DNA from: Tigriopus japonicus
Taxonomy: Eukaryota; Arthropoda; Copepoda; Harpacticoida; Harpacticidae
DNA: 64,000 nt
NCBI GenBank assembly: GCA_010645155.1
Contig: CM021315.1
Coordinates: forward strand, 2,343,896-2,407,895
Reading direction: 5' to 3'
Of this stretch, positions 1-9,376 are shown one piece after another. The number at the start of each line of letters is the position of its first letter. Within the stretch, counting starts at the first letter, position 1. The position numbers and the translations under genes were made by a program. The notes under the pieces were generated by a model. The model searched no databases. It saw nothing but the letters and a program-made list of their open reading frames with translations, and had not been told where the DNA came from.

Positions 1-17
1 CGAAACCGAAACCGAAA

Positions 18-268
18 CAGGGTGGGCATTTGATTTTTGGACATTTTGTCCACCNNNNNNNNNNNNNNNNNNNNNNNNNNNNNNNNNNNNNNNNNNNNNN
101 NNNNNNNNNNNNNNNNNNNNNNNNNNNNNNNNNNNNNNNNNNNNNNNNNNNNNNNNNNNNNNNNNNNNNNNNNNNNNNNNNNNNNNNNNNNNNNNNNNNN
201 NNNNNNNNNNNNNNNNNNNNNNNNNNNNNTGTCCAAAATGCTCTCGATGTCGAAAAATGCCCACCCTG
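18..268. mobile_element. hAT-like MITE, CAGGGTGGGCAT family
   Basis: A short element with terminal inverted repeats CAGGGTGGGCAT at both ends. It is flanked by a perfect 8-bp target-site duplication AACCGAAA (10-17 and 269-276). The interior is mostly an assembly gap, so the true length is unknown. An inner palindrome GGACATTTTGTCC lies next to the left end and recurs in a related end at 61161-61192. The 8-bp duplication and C-A-G start fit the hAT superfamily. No transposase is visible. The host sequence is itself a repeat rich in ACCGAAACCGAA, so this is an insertion into an older repeat. Confidence 0.85.
55..229. other. Assembly gap (175 N)
   Basis: A run of N inside the MITE at 18-268. 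Nothing can be said about its content. Confidence 1.
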
Positions 269-375
269 AACCGAAAGCAGCTGACTACAAAATTGTGTAA
301 ATGCAAAATCCACCTTAAAAATTTGTTCATGTGTTCGATATTGGGTAGGCCAAGGATGGCTCCAGCCAGGATTAC

Positions 376-490
376 TTTCAAAATACACACTGGGTCCGAT
401 TAGTACAATGAAAATTCAACGGAACAATACATTTGTTGCAAAAACCTCACATTATAGTACAATGATCGGACCCAGTGTGTATTTTTGAAA
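376..490. repeat. Small inverted-repeat element (~115 bp)
   Basis: The left arm TTTCAAAATACACACTGGG is mirrored at the right end, giving arms of about 25 bp around a short centre. The motif TAGTACAATGA occurs just inside both arms as a direct repeat. No coding capacity. It is probably a tiny MITE; I could not fix a target duplication. Confidence 0.6.
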
Positions 491-2670
491 TCCGTCTTGA
501 AGTACAGTGGTTCCTGGGTAGGCCAGGAACCCCTGAAAGGGGTGGACACGAACTCCGATTTTTGAAAAAAATGGTATGAGGCCGAGGCTATATTTTGACA
601 CAACGTCATTTATTCCTTATTAACGGCTAAAACTGTTGAACATGTGTCTTGAAAGAATTCAGTCAAACTTTTTGTGTTAATATTTGTGGACTGGATGTTC
701 TTCACCTTGATTTTAGAGGTCCCAGCACTCTTTTTACTCGTCTCATGAACTTTTGACATTCAACTCTCCAAAGGATTTTAGTCCACATAAGAATGAGGAA
801 AATACGTAGATGGAATCTTGCTTCACCCATTAGTCCAACTTCAGTGAAACAATGCTAAACAGAAGTATCCGTGGTGGTATCTGGATGTTACTCCTCTTCT
901 ATCCTCTTCAACACCTCCACAATGCAAGAACCATTTCCATAGGAAAATGAAAGAACAAGAATGATCTCATTTTGAAAGAAGATGGAGTCCAAGTCGGAGA
1001 TGTTGTTGGCTATAACCATTGAAGGGCACTTTTGACGGTTCTGGATCAGATCAGCCATCTGATCCGGATTGGAATAGGAACAAAGGCAATCACAACGTCC
1101 TTGAGACAAAATGAGTGAAAAACGTGGGGATTATCCTTGATTGTGGATTTGATTGAAAATTTTTCAAGTCTTGGGGATCAAGAAGGTCAGGACCACGCAG
1201 GACTGGGGCTAAGGGTCCTTCAGGACCAGAGGATCATGTCTTATCATTGCAAAGATAGGCTCTACAGGCTTGATAAGGTTTGATTGGTCTTCTTAGATCC
1301 CCTTGTCCAGGAATTAACAATCAGATTGAATGAAAAAATCCACACAATTCAATCTTGATGGGAGCATTTCATTCTAAAGACTTTGAGAGGGTCCATGTAA
1401 TCTGGGTTAGACTGTCAGATCACCAATTTGGGCTGACTGACTCGAAAGGCAGATCAAAATATTGAGCCCATCCATTACTTGTAGATCCAAATGATAATTT
1501 CAAAGTCATCTTAATTTGTTCTTCATTTGATCGAATTCTTGACACTGAGGACTTTTTCTTTCTTTGTTCTATATGGACCTTAATCCGAACCCAAATTCCT
1601 CTTGAAAAGGGATTAAGAACAAACTTTCCCCACATACTCTCATCCGGATCAAAACGGGGAGTGTTATCGCACTCGTCCATCACACAACTTGAACAACTTA
1701 AGAATATCTTACCTGTCCTTATTATCCTGAACTATAAAACACAACCATACAATAAAAGAAATTAAAAAAATGGACCATCATTTATAGAACATTAAATTAT
1801 GCCTAGGTGACACAACCTATAACAACCTTGATTTCATGCAAAGTTTGGCATGTGTTAATTAAGTTCAGGATAATACCTTAAATATTGATGGATGGGTTCA
1901 ATTGTAAGTTCAAAGATACTAATAAGACGTTCAAGTCAGATAAGAGATGAGCTCAGAAAAAAACGTTATTTTGTTGTTGATAATTCAAGTAATCGTAAGA
2001 TATTCTTTGTTGTTCAAGTTGTGTATTGGATGTGCGTAAAGAAACTGCCCGTTTTGGTACGGGCGAAACTTGGTTCTTAATCCTTTTTCACGAGGAATTT
2101 GCGCTCGGATTCAGGTCTATATTCGTTCTATTAGCTTTAGTTTGGGCTATCACTTCCACAGATTGTAACACGTAACCTAGTCATCAGATTTCATTTGATC
2201 ACTCGACTGTCATATTGTAGAAAAGACACCTTGCGGGTTCATTCGCACTTGATGTCATCCATCAATCAATTATTCACTCTTTCATTCACTCGTTCATGGC
2301 TGAACTTGGATGTCTTTGAAACACCAACATCGGACTGATTTTGGGGCGTGGGGTTGACCTTTACCAAGGCTAGGATTTGGCTGGACTCGCTTGAAACACA
2401 GGGAACACCGATTGGCGCACTATCTTTTGGAATTTAGGTCGATTTCCGTTTGATTTTCCGCTCCCAACATGGCCGTTTGTATTTCTTGTTTACGAATCTC
2501 GGCCTCATACCGGAGGTTGCGTGCCGGAGAAATTCCGCGAGTTCGTATCCAGTATATTAATGCTATTATATAGGTTATCCCTGGGTAGGCGCAAATTTTG
2601 AAAAATCGGGAAACTTAAATTTCAGAGGTTTTTGGACGAGAAATTTTCCGATTTTGTTGTCAAACTCCAT
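491..2670. other. No recognised gene; diverged inverted duplication at 1560-2125
   Basis: I recognise no gene here. The stretch 1560-1738 (minus) and 1862-2125 (plus) is a diverged inverted pair: CAACTTGAACAAC, GAATATCTTAC and TTATCCTGAAC recur in mirror order, and both copies can be read as LNPFSRGI on the strand facing outward. The reading may reflect a shared repeat rather than a protein. A 73-codon open frame on the minus strand at 888-1109 resembles nothing I know. Confidence 0.4.
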
Positions 2671-2672
2671 CC

Positions 2673-2757
2673 TTTATAGTGCCTGTCTGCTTTCGGTTTC
2701 GGTAGGCATAACCGAAACCGAAACCGAAATTTCGGCCGAAAGCGCTTTCGGTCCATC
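2673..2757. repeat. CCGAAACC palindromic repeat, about 85 bp
   Basis: A compact stem-loop made of TCGGTTTCGGT, a short loop AGGCATA, and ACCGAAACCGA, followed by CCGAAAGCGCTTTCGG. It starts TAGTGCCTGTCTGC and ends GGTCCATCACTA. The same two end motifs bracket a larger copy at about 8154-8753, and parts recur at 1-17/269-280 and 5940-6020. It looks like a miniature form in which two transposon ends are fused. Confidence 0.55.
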
Positions 2758-3210
2758 ACTAATTTTAGGGAAACTAAAAGTTTGTATAGATGGATGAATA
2801 CGTTTTTACTGAAAATTAAATTTTGTTCCTGTTTAGCTTTATTGAGAAATTCTCTTAGCAACAGTAGTTGAGGGTTTCACATGAGTTTGAGGACAGTTCA
2901 ACAGATGTTGTTAAGAGTTACATATACAGTATAGTTTTTAAACCCAAAATTTTCAGGGCTCTGCAAAAAGCCAAATTAGAATGCACAAGTGCCAACTTGA
3001 GGCAAATTTCTGAAGCTCAACAAAAAGCTTTGTATACAAAAAAATCAAAACATACTTTTCAATATTGTGTGCTTAAACTGAATATTCAGACAAATAGCCA
3101 GACATATTCATCATTGTTGATACTTCAAAGTGGATAAACCCTTAAGTTGTCAGTTCCCAAGAACCATGGGAGATTTTTGAACTATTTTAGCCGTATTATC
3201 TAATTCTGAT

Positions 3211-5325
3211 TAGAGCGCTATGATAAAAGAGTACGCGCATGTGCCATTTTGGCCCCAAGACGTCGGTTCCATTGTACTGTGGTTCTTGGGTTCGACCTGT
3301 TTGAGGCAACTTTCCCTATGCACCATTTACTACCAAATTGACGCTCATGATCTCAGCTTACCTTTGAAAGCATAATGTTTGACGCTAATAGCCTTTGAAG
3401 GCCAAGGCTGGCCAAAACCGTGGGTGCCGGAAGATAACCTTCTTGTTCTCCTTAAACCTCGATGCGCGTTCAAGCCCAGTGCTGCTGTGAATTGACTCGG
3501 TAATGTCAGCTCTTGATGAATCTCCACACTGATTTGCATTGAGTTTGTTACTTTTCAGGAAAACTTAATCTAACTAGATGCGAAATTGATTGGTGAATAT
3601 TTAGAACGTCACTTGAAGCCATTAGAGCGTTTTCCTCGTGCAGATTATTACATTGTCATGTGAAATGACTTTTTTGTTGAACAATTATCTGGCAGCCCTG
3701 GTGAAGTTGCCCATTCGTGACAGTCGTCAGGCTGACAGTGCTACAGATTGTTATGCCTAACTTTGTAAAAAGTTTTGATTTTTTTACTCATAATATATAT
3801 GACAGAAGCTATATAAGTAAGTATTTGCAATTCACCTATCAATTTTTGACTTTGTCACTAATTATTACATGAAACTAAAGAAGCTCATTGGAAAGAAGTA
3901 TCATTTCAACTTTTGGATTTGAAATAAAGCAAATTGTAATGGTTCCTTCTTCACATCAAATGTTTAAAACTTATGAATCAAATATGCAAAAAAGTTGTGT
4001 TTGGTCTTGCTGAATCACAAACTCATCAAAAATATTGTAACAAAGAACTTCATACTGGTTTTGCTATATTTTTAAATGAAAACAAATTACCTAAATGAAG
4101 TAATCACTTTTATGAATGGATAAGCATATTTGGACAATTTTAGCTGGAGATTTGGGGTCCAAACTGGCTAAGAATGGATCAGAACATGGCTTGGGTGTTT
4201 TGTAGTACAGGAAAAAATTGTTTTGATTGATTGTTAAAACAGCTTGAGAATTATAATCAAATTTTTTATTAAGTTTTTGAAGAGTTGGTCTCAACTCTGA
4301 CACATCCCTAGCCATTTTGAGCCCGGAATCCCCAGCTTAATTTGTTTGATAACACTCTTCTACTGGAAAGAACTTTTTCAAGATGTCATTAAAAAAACAT
4401 CAACCTCCCTTCAGCAAAAATTCTCAAATCAAAAGACATTCTTATATTGATTTACCACCCAGAACATTGTAAAAATATATAGAGGGTATTGGTGAGAAGA
4501 AAAAAAATCAAAAAAAGACAAGTGGAGAGCCTGAGTAAATGATAGAGAAGAGAAAAAATGAGAGACTCTAGGTTAAAATAATATCAGGTGGGAACAAAAG
4601 TCAACAGTCTTGATTTGAAAGACGCACAAGAAGGGGTTGAACAGATATTTAGGGGGAATGAGTCCAATAGCTGAAATGATACATCTATCCCATGAGCTTC
4701 TTTAGTTTCATGTAATAATTAGTGACAAAGTCAAAAATTGAAAGGTGAATTGCAAATACTTACTTATATAGCTTCTGTCATATATATTATGAGTAAAAAA
4801 TATCAAAACTTTTTACAAAGTTAGGCATAACAGTCTGTAGCACTGTCAGCCTGACGACTGCTACAAATGCGCAACTTCACCAGGGCTGCCAGATAATTGT
4901 TCAACAAAAAAGTCATTTCACATGACAATGTAATAATGTGCACGAGGAAAACGCTCTAATGGCTTCAAGTGACGTTCTAAATATTTAAGAAACTCAATGC
5001 AAATCAGCGTGGAGATTCATCAAGAGCTGACATTACCGAGTCAATTCACAGCAGCATTGGGCTTGAACGCGCATCGAGGTTTAAGGAGAACAAGAAGGTT
5101 ATCTTCCGGCACCCACGGTTTTGGCCAGCCTTGGCCTTCAAAGGCTATTAGGGTCAAACATTATGCTTTCAAAGGTAAGCTGAGATCATGAGCGTCAATT
5201 CGGTAGTAAATAGTGCATAGGGAAAGTTGCCTCAAGCAGGTCGAACCCAAGAACCACAGTACAATGGAACCGACGTCTTGGGACCAAAATGGCCCATGCG
5301 CGTACTCTTTTATTATAGCGCTCTA
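3211..5325. mobile_element. Foldback element with ~650-700-bp terminal inverted repeats
   Basis: Two long arms (about 3211-3912 and 4670-5325) are near-identical in inverted orientation and surround a ~760-bp centre. The ends read TAGAGCGCTATGATAAAAGAG-like on the left and the mirror image on the right, flanked by ATTCTGAT (3203-3210) and ATTCTGGT (5326-5333), an 8-bp target duplication with one mismatch. The left arm carries about 45 bp (near 3541-3590) missing from the right arm. Each arm contains a 64-codon open frame differing by one residue, but it is short and probably not a gene. No transposase is recognised in the centre. The 8-bp duplication suggests hAT-type mobilisation. Confidence 0.8.
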
Positions 5326-5333
5326 ATTCTGGT

Positions 5334-5515
5334 ATTAGTTTTGATCAGCTTTTTTTCAGGGATATAAAAAATTATCAAAACACATCCAAATTGGCTTTTT
5401 CGATTATCCCCTCATTTATCCCGTCTATCCCCCCATTAATCCCGTTTATCCTCTTTATCCCGTTAATCCCGTTAATGGAAAAAGGGGATAAATCAAAAAA
5501 GTTGTCCCACCCGAC
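5334..5515. other. ATCCCGTTTATCC-rich low-complexity stretch
   Basis: Degenerate short repeats of TTATCCCGTTAATCCC type at 5400-5480, ending in an inverted GGGGATAAA. No gene is seen. Confidence 0.5.
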
Positions 5516-6716
5516 CAGGGTGGCCAACTTTTTCTGAAGCGACGATGCTAGCCCAAGTCAAATCAATGCTAGAAAAATGCTGCTTTTTCAAATTCCAAAA
5601 AGGGACTGCAGCAATGATTATGACCATTAGTGAATATTTGAATCTATATTTTGACTCTAAGTTTGCTGAAATTGACACAAAATATATTTTTCTACTACTT
5701 GCCTAAACTAGTTAAAAACTTTGCTTTCAAAAATTTCTAATGCACTAATATCATATGATATATATCACTGAAATAAATCATAAAGGGGGGAAAAATTGGC
5801 AAGCCATGCAGCACCAATTTATGATGATTAGAAAAAGTGATTTTCTTGAATAATTTGAGGTTTGTAAGAAACCGAACATTATGCTTTCATCAATATTCCT
5901 TCAAATTTACTAGGATACTAGATATACTTAAATTGAAACTAGTTAAGGACCAAAAGCGTTTTTTTTGTTCCAGTTTCACTTATACCTACCACAACCAAAA
6001 GCAGACATGCATTTTAAAGACTGAAATTACACACCAAAGTTGATTATTTCTTGGTTCAGATACCTTTTCAATTTATTTTCCCTATTTTTTTTAAATTTGC
6101 AATCACTCAACATCAAACAAATGTACAATTTAAATTTCAAAGTGAATTTTGCATGTCAAGAATTTTGTGGTTAGCTACTTTTGATTCAAAAAAGCCCTCT
6201 TTTGAAAAAAATGGTTTTGGTTAGAAGCCCTTTTTAATCCAATTTTTTACTGAAACACTGCTTTATCCATTCTAAGTTTAACAAGCTGTTTTTCTCTAGT
6301 TTATGTTTTAGTTCCATCACCAATTCAATCTATTTTTGAGACAAGTACTGCTTTGTGGCCCTTCTCAAGTTGTTAGTAGACAAAGCCTGTAAATAGAAAT
6401 TTGGTTACCTGTGCGGTAGGACCAACTTGAAAAAAGAAAATTGGAAGGGTTGTGATCCTTATTCTCAAGTTAGGGAACGTAGGTAAATTCGGCTGTCAAA
6501 ATCAGTTGTCTTTAAAGCCCAAACTTCGATGTTTTTTCCAAAAAGTGCTAGAACAATGCTAAAATGCTTTGCAAAACTTTTCGATTCTAGAGCCTTTCAA
6601 ATAATGCTAGAAAGATGCTACAAAATCGAGCGATGCTAATCAAAATTGTGCGATGCTTTTGCCCTTGAAAAAAATGTTAATTTTCAGATATTAGAGAGTC
6701 AGAGTTGGCCACACTG
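5516..6716. mobile_element. Candidate DNA transposon with CAGGGTGGCCAAC ends
   Basis: The left end reads CAGGGTGGCCAAC; the right end, read inverted, is CAGTGTGGCCAAC. Just inside both ends are matching ATGCTAG-AAAATGCT type repeats (5548-5585 and 6545-6660). No clean target duplication is visible, so the exact boundaries are less certain than for its neighbours. No transposase is recognised; the interior holds only short open frames. It lies about 25 bp from the next element. Confidence 0.5.
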
Positions 6717-6740
6717 CGGGCCCCGACCTACCCTGGTAGC

Positions 6741-7458
6741 TAGTGATGGGAGGCAAACAGGAGCTTGGGCAAGCGGTCCGGTACAGTACCTTGGACTTGC
6801 CGAAACTTGGGTCTACTTGGGTGCCTGTACAAGTATTTTTCCCACCTTACAGGTTTGCCAAATTTGCTAGGAATGAAGACTAAACCTTCGGCATCAGAAT
6901 TTCAATTAACCAGAAAGTTTCAGCGAAATAGGGCCCATGCCCTTGTTAGGATGGATTTTTAGATGAAAATACGCAATTCAAAGCTTTTATATCGAGAAAT
7001 GCAAAAGCTTTTGAGAATATTTCAAAAAAAAAAAAGAGTTGGCATCTTATATTTTTTTCTAGCAACTCTGAGTGACCGAGCTTGTTCCCAAGTGTGACTG
7101 TTAAATCTCATTCTTGATTGGCCCGAAAAGTGTATTCATGTGTGGCTTAGAACGGAAACTAAAGAAAAAACATGGTTTTGCAAATGCTATCCAAATCAAA
7201 ATATTTTTTGTTTCACTTCCACTGTTTATTGCTAAATTATTAAGGTCAAAAGATCATTGAAAATGCAACTTGACATTCTTTTCTTCTAAGTCACACTGCA
7301 AGCATCTGAAATCTTCTAAGAGCAACTGCCGGCAACTGCATCTTCCAATGTTCCTTGAGCTTGGGAAGTGTATTGGTGTATTGCCCAAGTAATGCTTGTC
7401 AACAACTTGTGCTTGGGGTGTCTGTGATGACTCATTACTTGCCCAAGTCACATCACTA
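6741..7458. mobile_element. hAT-like MITE, TAGTGATG family, 718 bp
   Basis: Starts TAGTGATGGG and ends with the mirror CATCACTA. It is flanked by a perfect 8-bp duplication CTGGTAGC (6733-6740 and 7459-7466). The subterminal CTTGGGCAAG is shared by both ends. The right-end sequence recurs in inverted orientation at 41162-41195, where another element has interrupted it. No transposase frame is seen. Confidence 0.85.
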
Positions 7459-7492
7459 CTGGTAGCTACAAATGAGGCGCGTTAACCTGGGC

Positions 7493-9224
7493 CAGGGTTG
7501 CCAGGTGGCCGCCACGGCGGCCAAAATTTCCAAAAGTGGCAACTTTTGACACCTGATGGCCACGAGAAAAAAATAATGGCCGCCGGGGGAAATTGGCCGC
7601 CAAATTGGCAACTTTTGAAACCTGATGGCCACGGGAAAAAAATAGTGGCCAACGGTGGGGAATTGGCCGCCAAATGGCAACTTATGAAAGTTAATGGCAA
7701 CGGGAAAATATCGAAAGGCTGCAGATCATTATGTGAGTGCCAACCAGGGTTGTCAGGTGCCCGCTGCGGCGGCCATAATTTCCAAAAGTGGCAACTTTGG
7801 AAAGGTGATAGCCACGAACAAAAGTTAATGGCCACCGGTGCAAAATTGGCCACAAAATGGCAACCTTTGAGGCTTGCTGAATGGCCACAAGAAATTTTTT
7901 GTGGCGTCTTAGCCGAATTTGGCAACTTTTGAAACTTGATGATATAGGTAATTACCAAGTAATTGTTAAATTGCGACAAACGAAACTCTTTGGCTGCCAG
8001 TTGAAAGTCCATTTCAAACAAGTCTTCTAATCAAATACTTCGGTTAAAGATAAGGTTGTGCCTTGTTTTTGACTGCAGTCAATTGTGGTGTCTGAATTAT
8101 AGCGATGGACAAAATGCGCTTTTGGGCTGAAATTTCATTTTTGATATCAGTTAGTGATGGACCAAACAAGATCATAACCAAAAGTTTTCGTCTAAAGAGG
8201 GCTTAACCAAAACTGCAAGCAACTGATTGAAAAATTACGTATATACGTGCAAAATTCACTTTGAATTTAAATTGATTATGTGTTCAACATCAGGAAAAAC
8301 TAAGTTTTGAAAAAAAAAACAATTGAGTCAAAAGAAGTTGTAAAGGTTTTTGAACCAAAAGTATCTTCGGCTTCTTTAAAGTGCATATCTGCTTTTGGTT
8401 TTGTTAAGCATAACTGAAACCGAAATCAAAGTTTTGGCTGTAATTTGATAAGCACAGTGAGAAAAAGGTTGTTGATTTTGTGCTCCGTAGTGTTGCGCCG
8501 CCCTTTTCTGGTGATTCTGTTCTTTCCTGTTCTGCGCTCGATCAAATATTTCAAACGGTCAGTTGCTCCGCAACAAACGGTCGAGAATGAGATGAGATCA
8601 TACAATTTTTGTGAAGCAATGAGACACCAGAGGCCACGACGGTGCTACGGAGTAAACAAGCAGGCCCAGCTGACTCGGCCGAAAGCGCTTTCATTCCAAT
8701 TCTATCAGCACTTTCAGTTATGCTTACCAAAACTAAAAGCAGACATGCACTAAATAGGATGGATTTTGATTGTTAAATAATTTTGTATAAAGAATAAAGG
8801 TGAAACCCTATGCACTTAACATTTCCGATTTACAGACACATAATGTTACCTATCGGCAAAATTGGATCTATAACAGCTTTATTGGGCGGGGGAGGATCTA
8901 CTCTGCAATCCTAGCACCTAAGGATTCACCTTAACGTCAATTGTCTAAAGTGCCAAGTTGACGCTTTGTTCCCATGAAGTTTCTTACTAGCACGCACAAT
9001 ACAAAAAATATAAAGAATTTTAAAAAAATATTAAAAAAGAAAAAATGTCTTGAGCAATGCTCCTTACTTTCACATTTTTTGCAATGTGCGTGACAATTAT
9101 ACAACAATAACGTGAAAATAAAAAATGGCTGCCAAGTGGCAACTTTTCCTCATTTTTGGCCGCCAAAAGGCAACTTTTGATTTTAAATTTGGCCGCGAGT
9201 CCTCCTTGGGACATGGCAACCCTG
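7493..9224. mobile_element. hAT-like element, CAGGGTTGCCA family, 1732 bp
   Basis: Ends CAGGGTTGCCAGG and, inverted, CAGGGTTGCCATG, with a perfect 8-bp target duplication ACCTGGGC (7485-7492 and 9225-9232). The left part is an array of about 68-bp units containing TGGCAACTTTTGAAACCTGA. A second copy of the left end (CCAGGGTTGTCAGGTGCCC) lies inside near 7746, so the left terminus has been partly duplicated. The centre (about 8154-8753) carries a repeat bounded by TAGTGATGGACC and GCAGACATGCACTA. No transposase is recognised, so it is non-autonomous. Confidence 0.85.
7541..7940. repeat. 68-bp degenerate tandem array inside the hAT-like element
   Basis: The motif GGCAACTTTTGAAACCTGATG recurs in variants at about 7541, 7609, 7677, 7790, 7859 and 7921. 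Spacing is 68 bp, then irregular across an internal copy of the element end. Each unit also carries TTGGCCGCCAAA. The units resemble the element's own subterminal sequence, so they could be amplified transposase-binding sites. The open frames crossing this block on both strands are by-products of the repeat. Confidence 0.7.
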
Positions 9225-9345
9225 ACCTGGGCGATCCTGAGTGTATTTTTGATAAAATGAAACAAGGTTGCTTGGAATTACACTCTGACCAATTAGAACT
9301 GACCTTTTAGAATCAGAATTCTAAAAGGCGAAACATGGTTGCAAT

Positions 9346-9368
9346 TAGAGCAATATTATAGTGCTCTA
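9346..9368. mobile_element. 23-bp minimal insertion flanked by an 8-bp duplication
   Basis: A 23-bp sequence begins TAGAGCA and ends TGCTCTA. It is flanked on both sides by GTTGCAAT in direct orientation (9338-9345 and 9369-9376). The TAGAGC ends match the ends of the 3211-5325 element. This could be an extreme deletion of a hAT-like element. An 11-bp stem hairpin CCTTTTAGAAT/ATTCTAAAAGG sits just upstream at 9303-9328. Confidence 0.55.
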
Positions 9369-9376
9369 GTTGCAAT

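Noticed and set aside
1420..1683. Ionotropic-receptor-like exon (LNPFSRGIW)
   Set aside because: The phrase recalls the region before the first membrane helix of ionotropic receptors, but no hydrophobic helix follows, and the segment is part of a diverged inverted repeat.
3345..5191. Identical 64-codon frames in both foldback arms as a conserved gene
   Set aside because: Their similarity is explained by the inverted duplication, they are short, and they match no family.
7482..8021. 179-codon minus-strand frame over the 68-bp array
   Set aside because: Trp/Pro-rich repetitive product of the tandem array; open frames occur on both strands.
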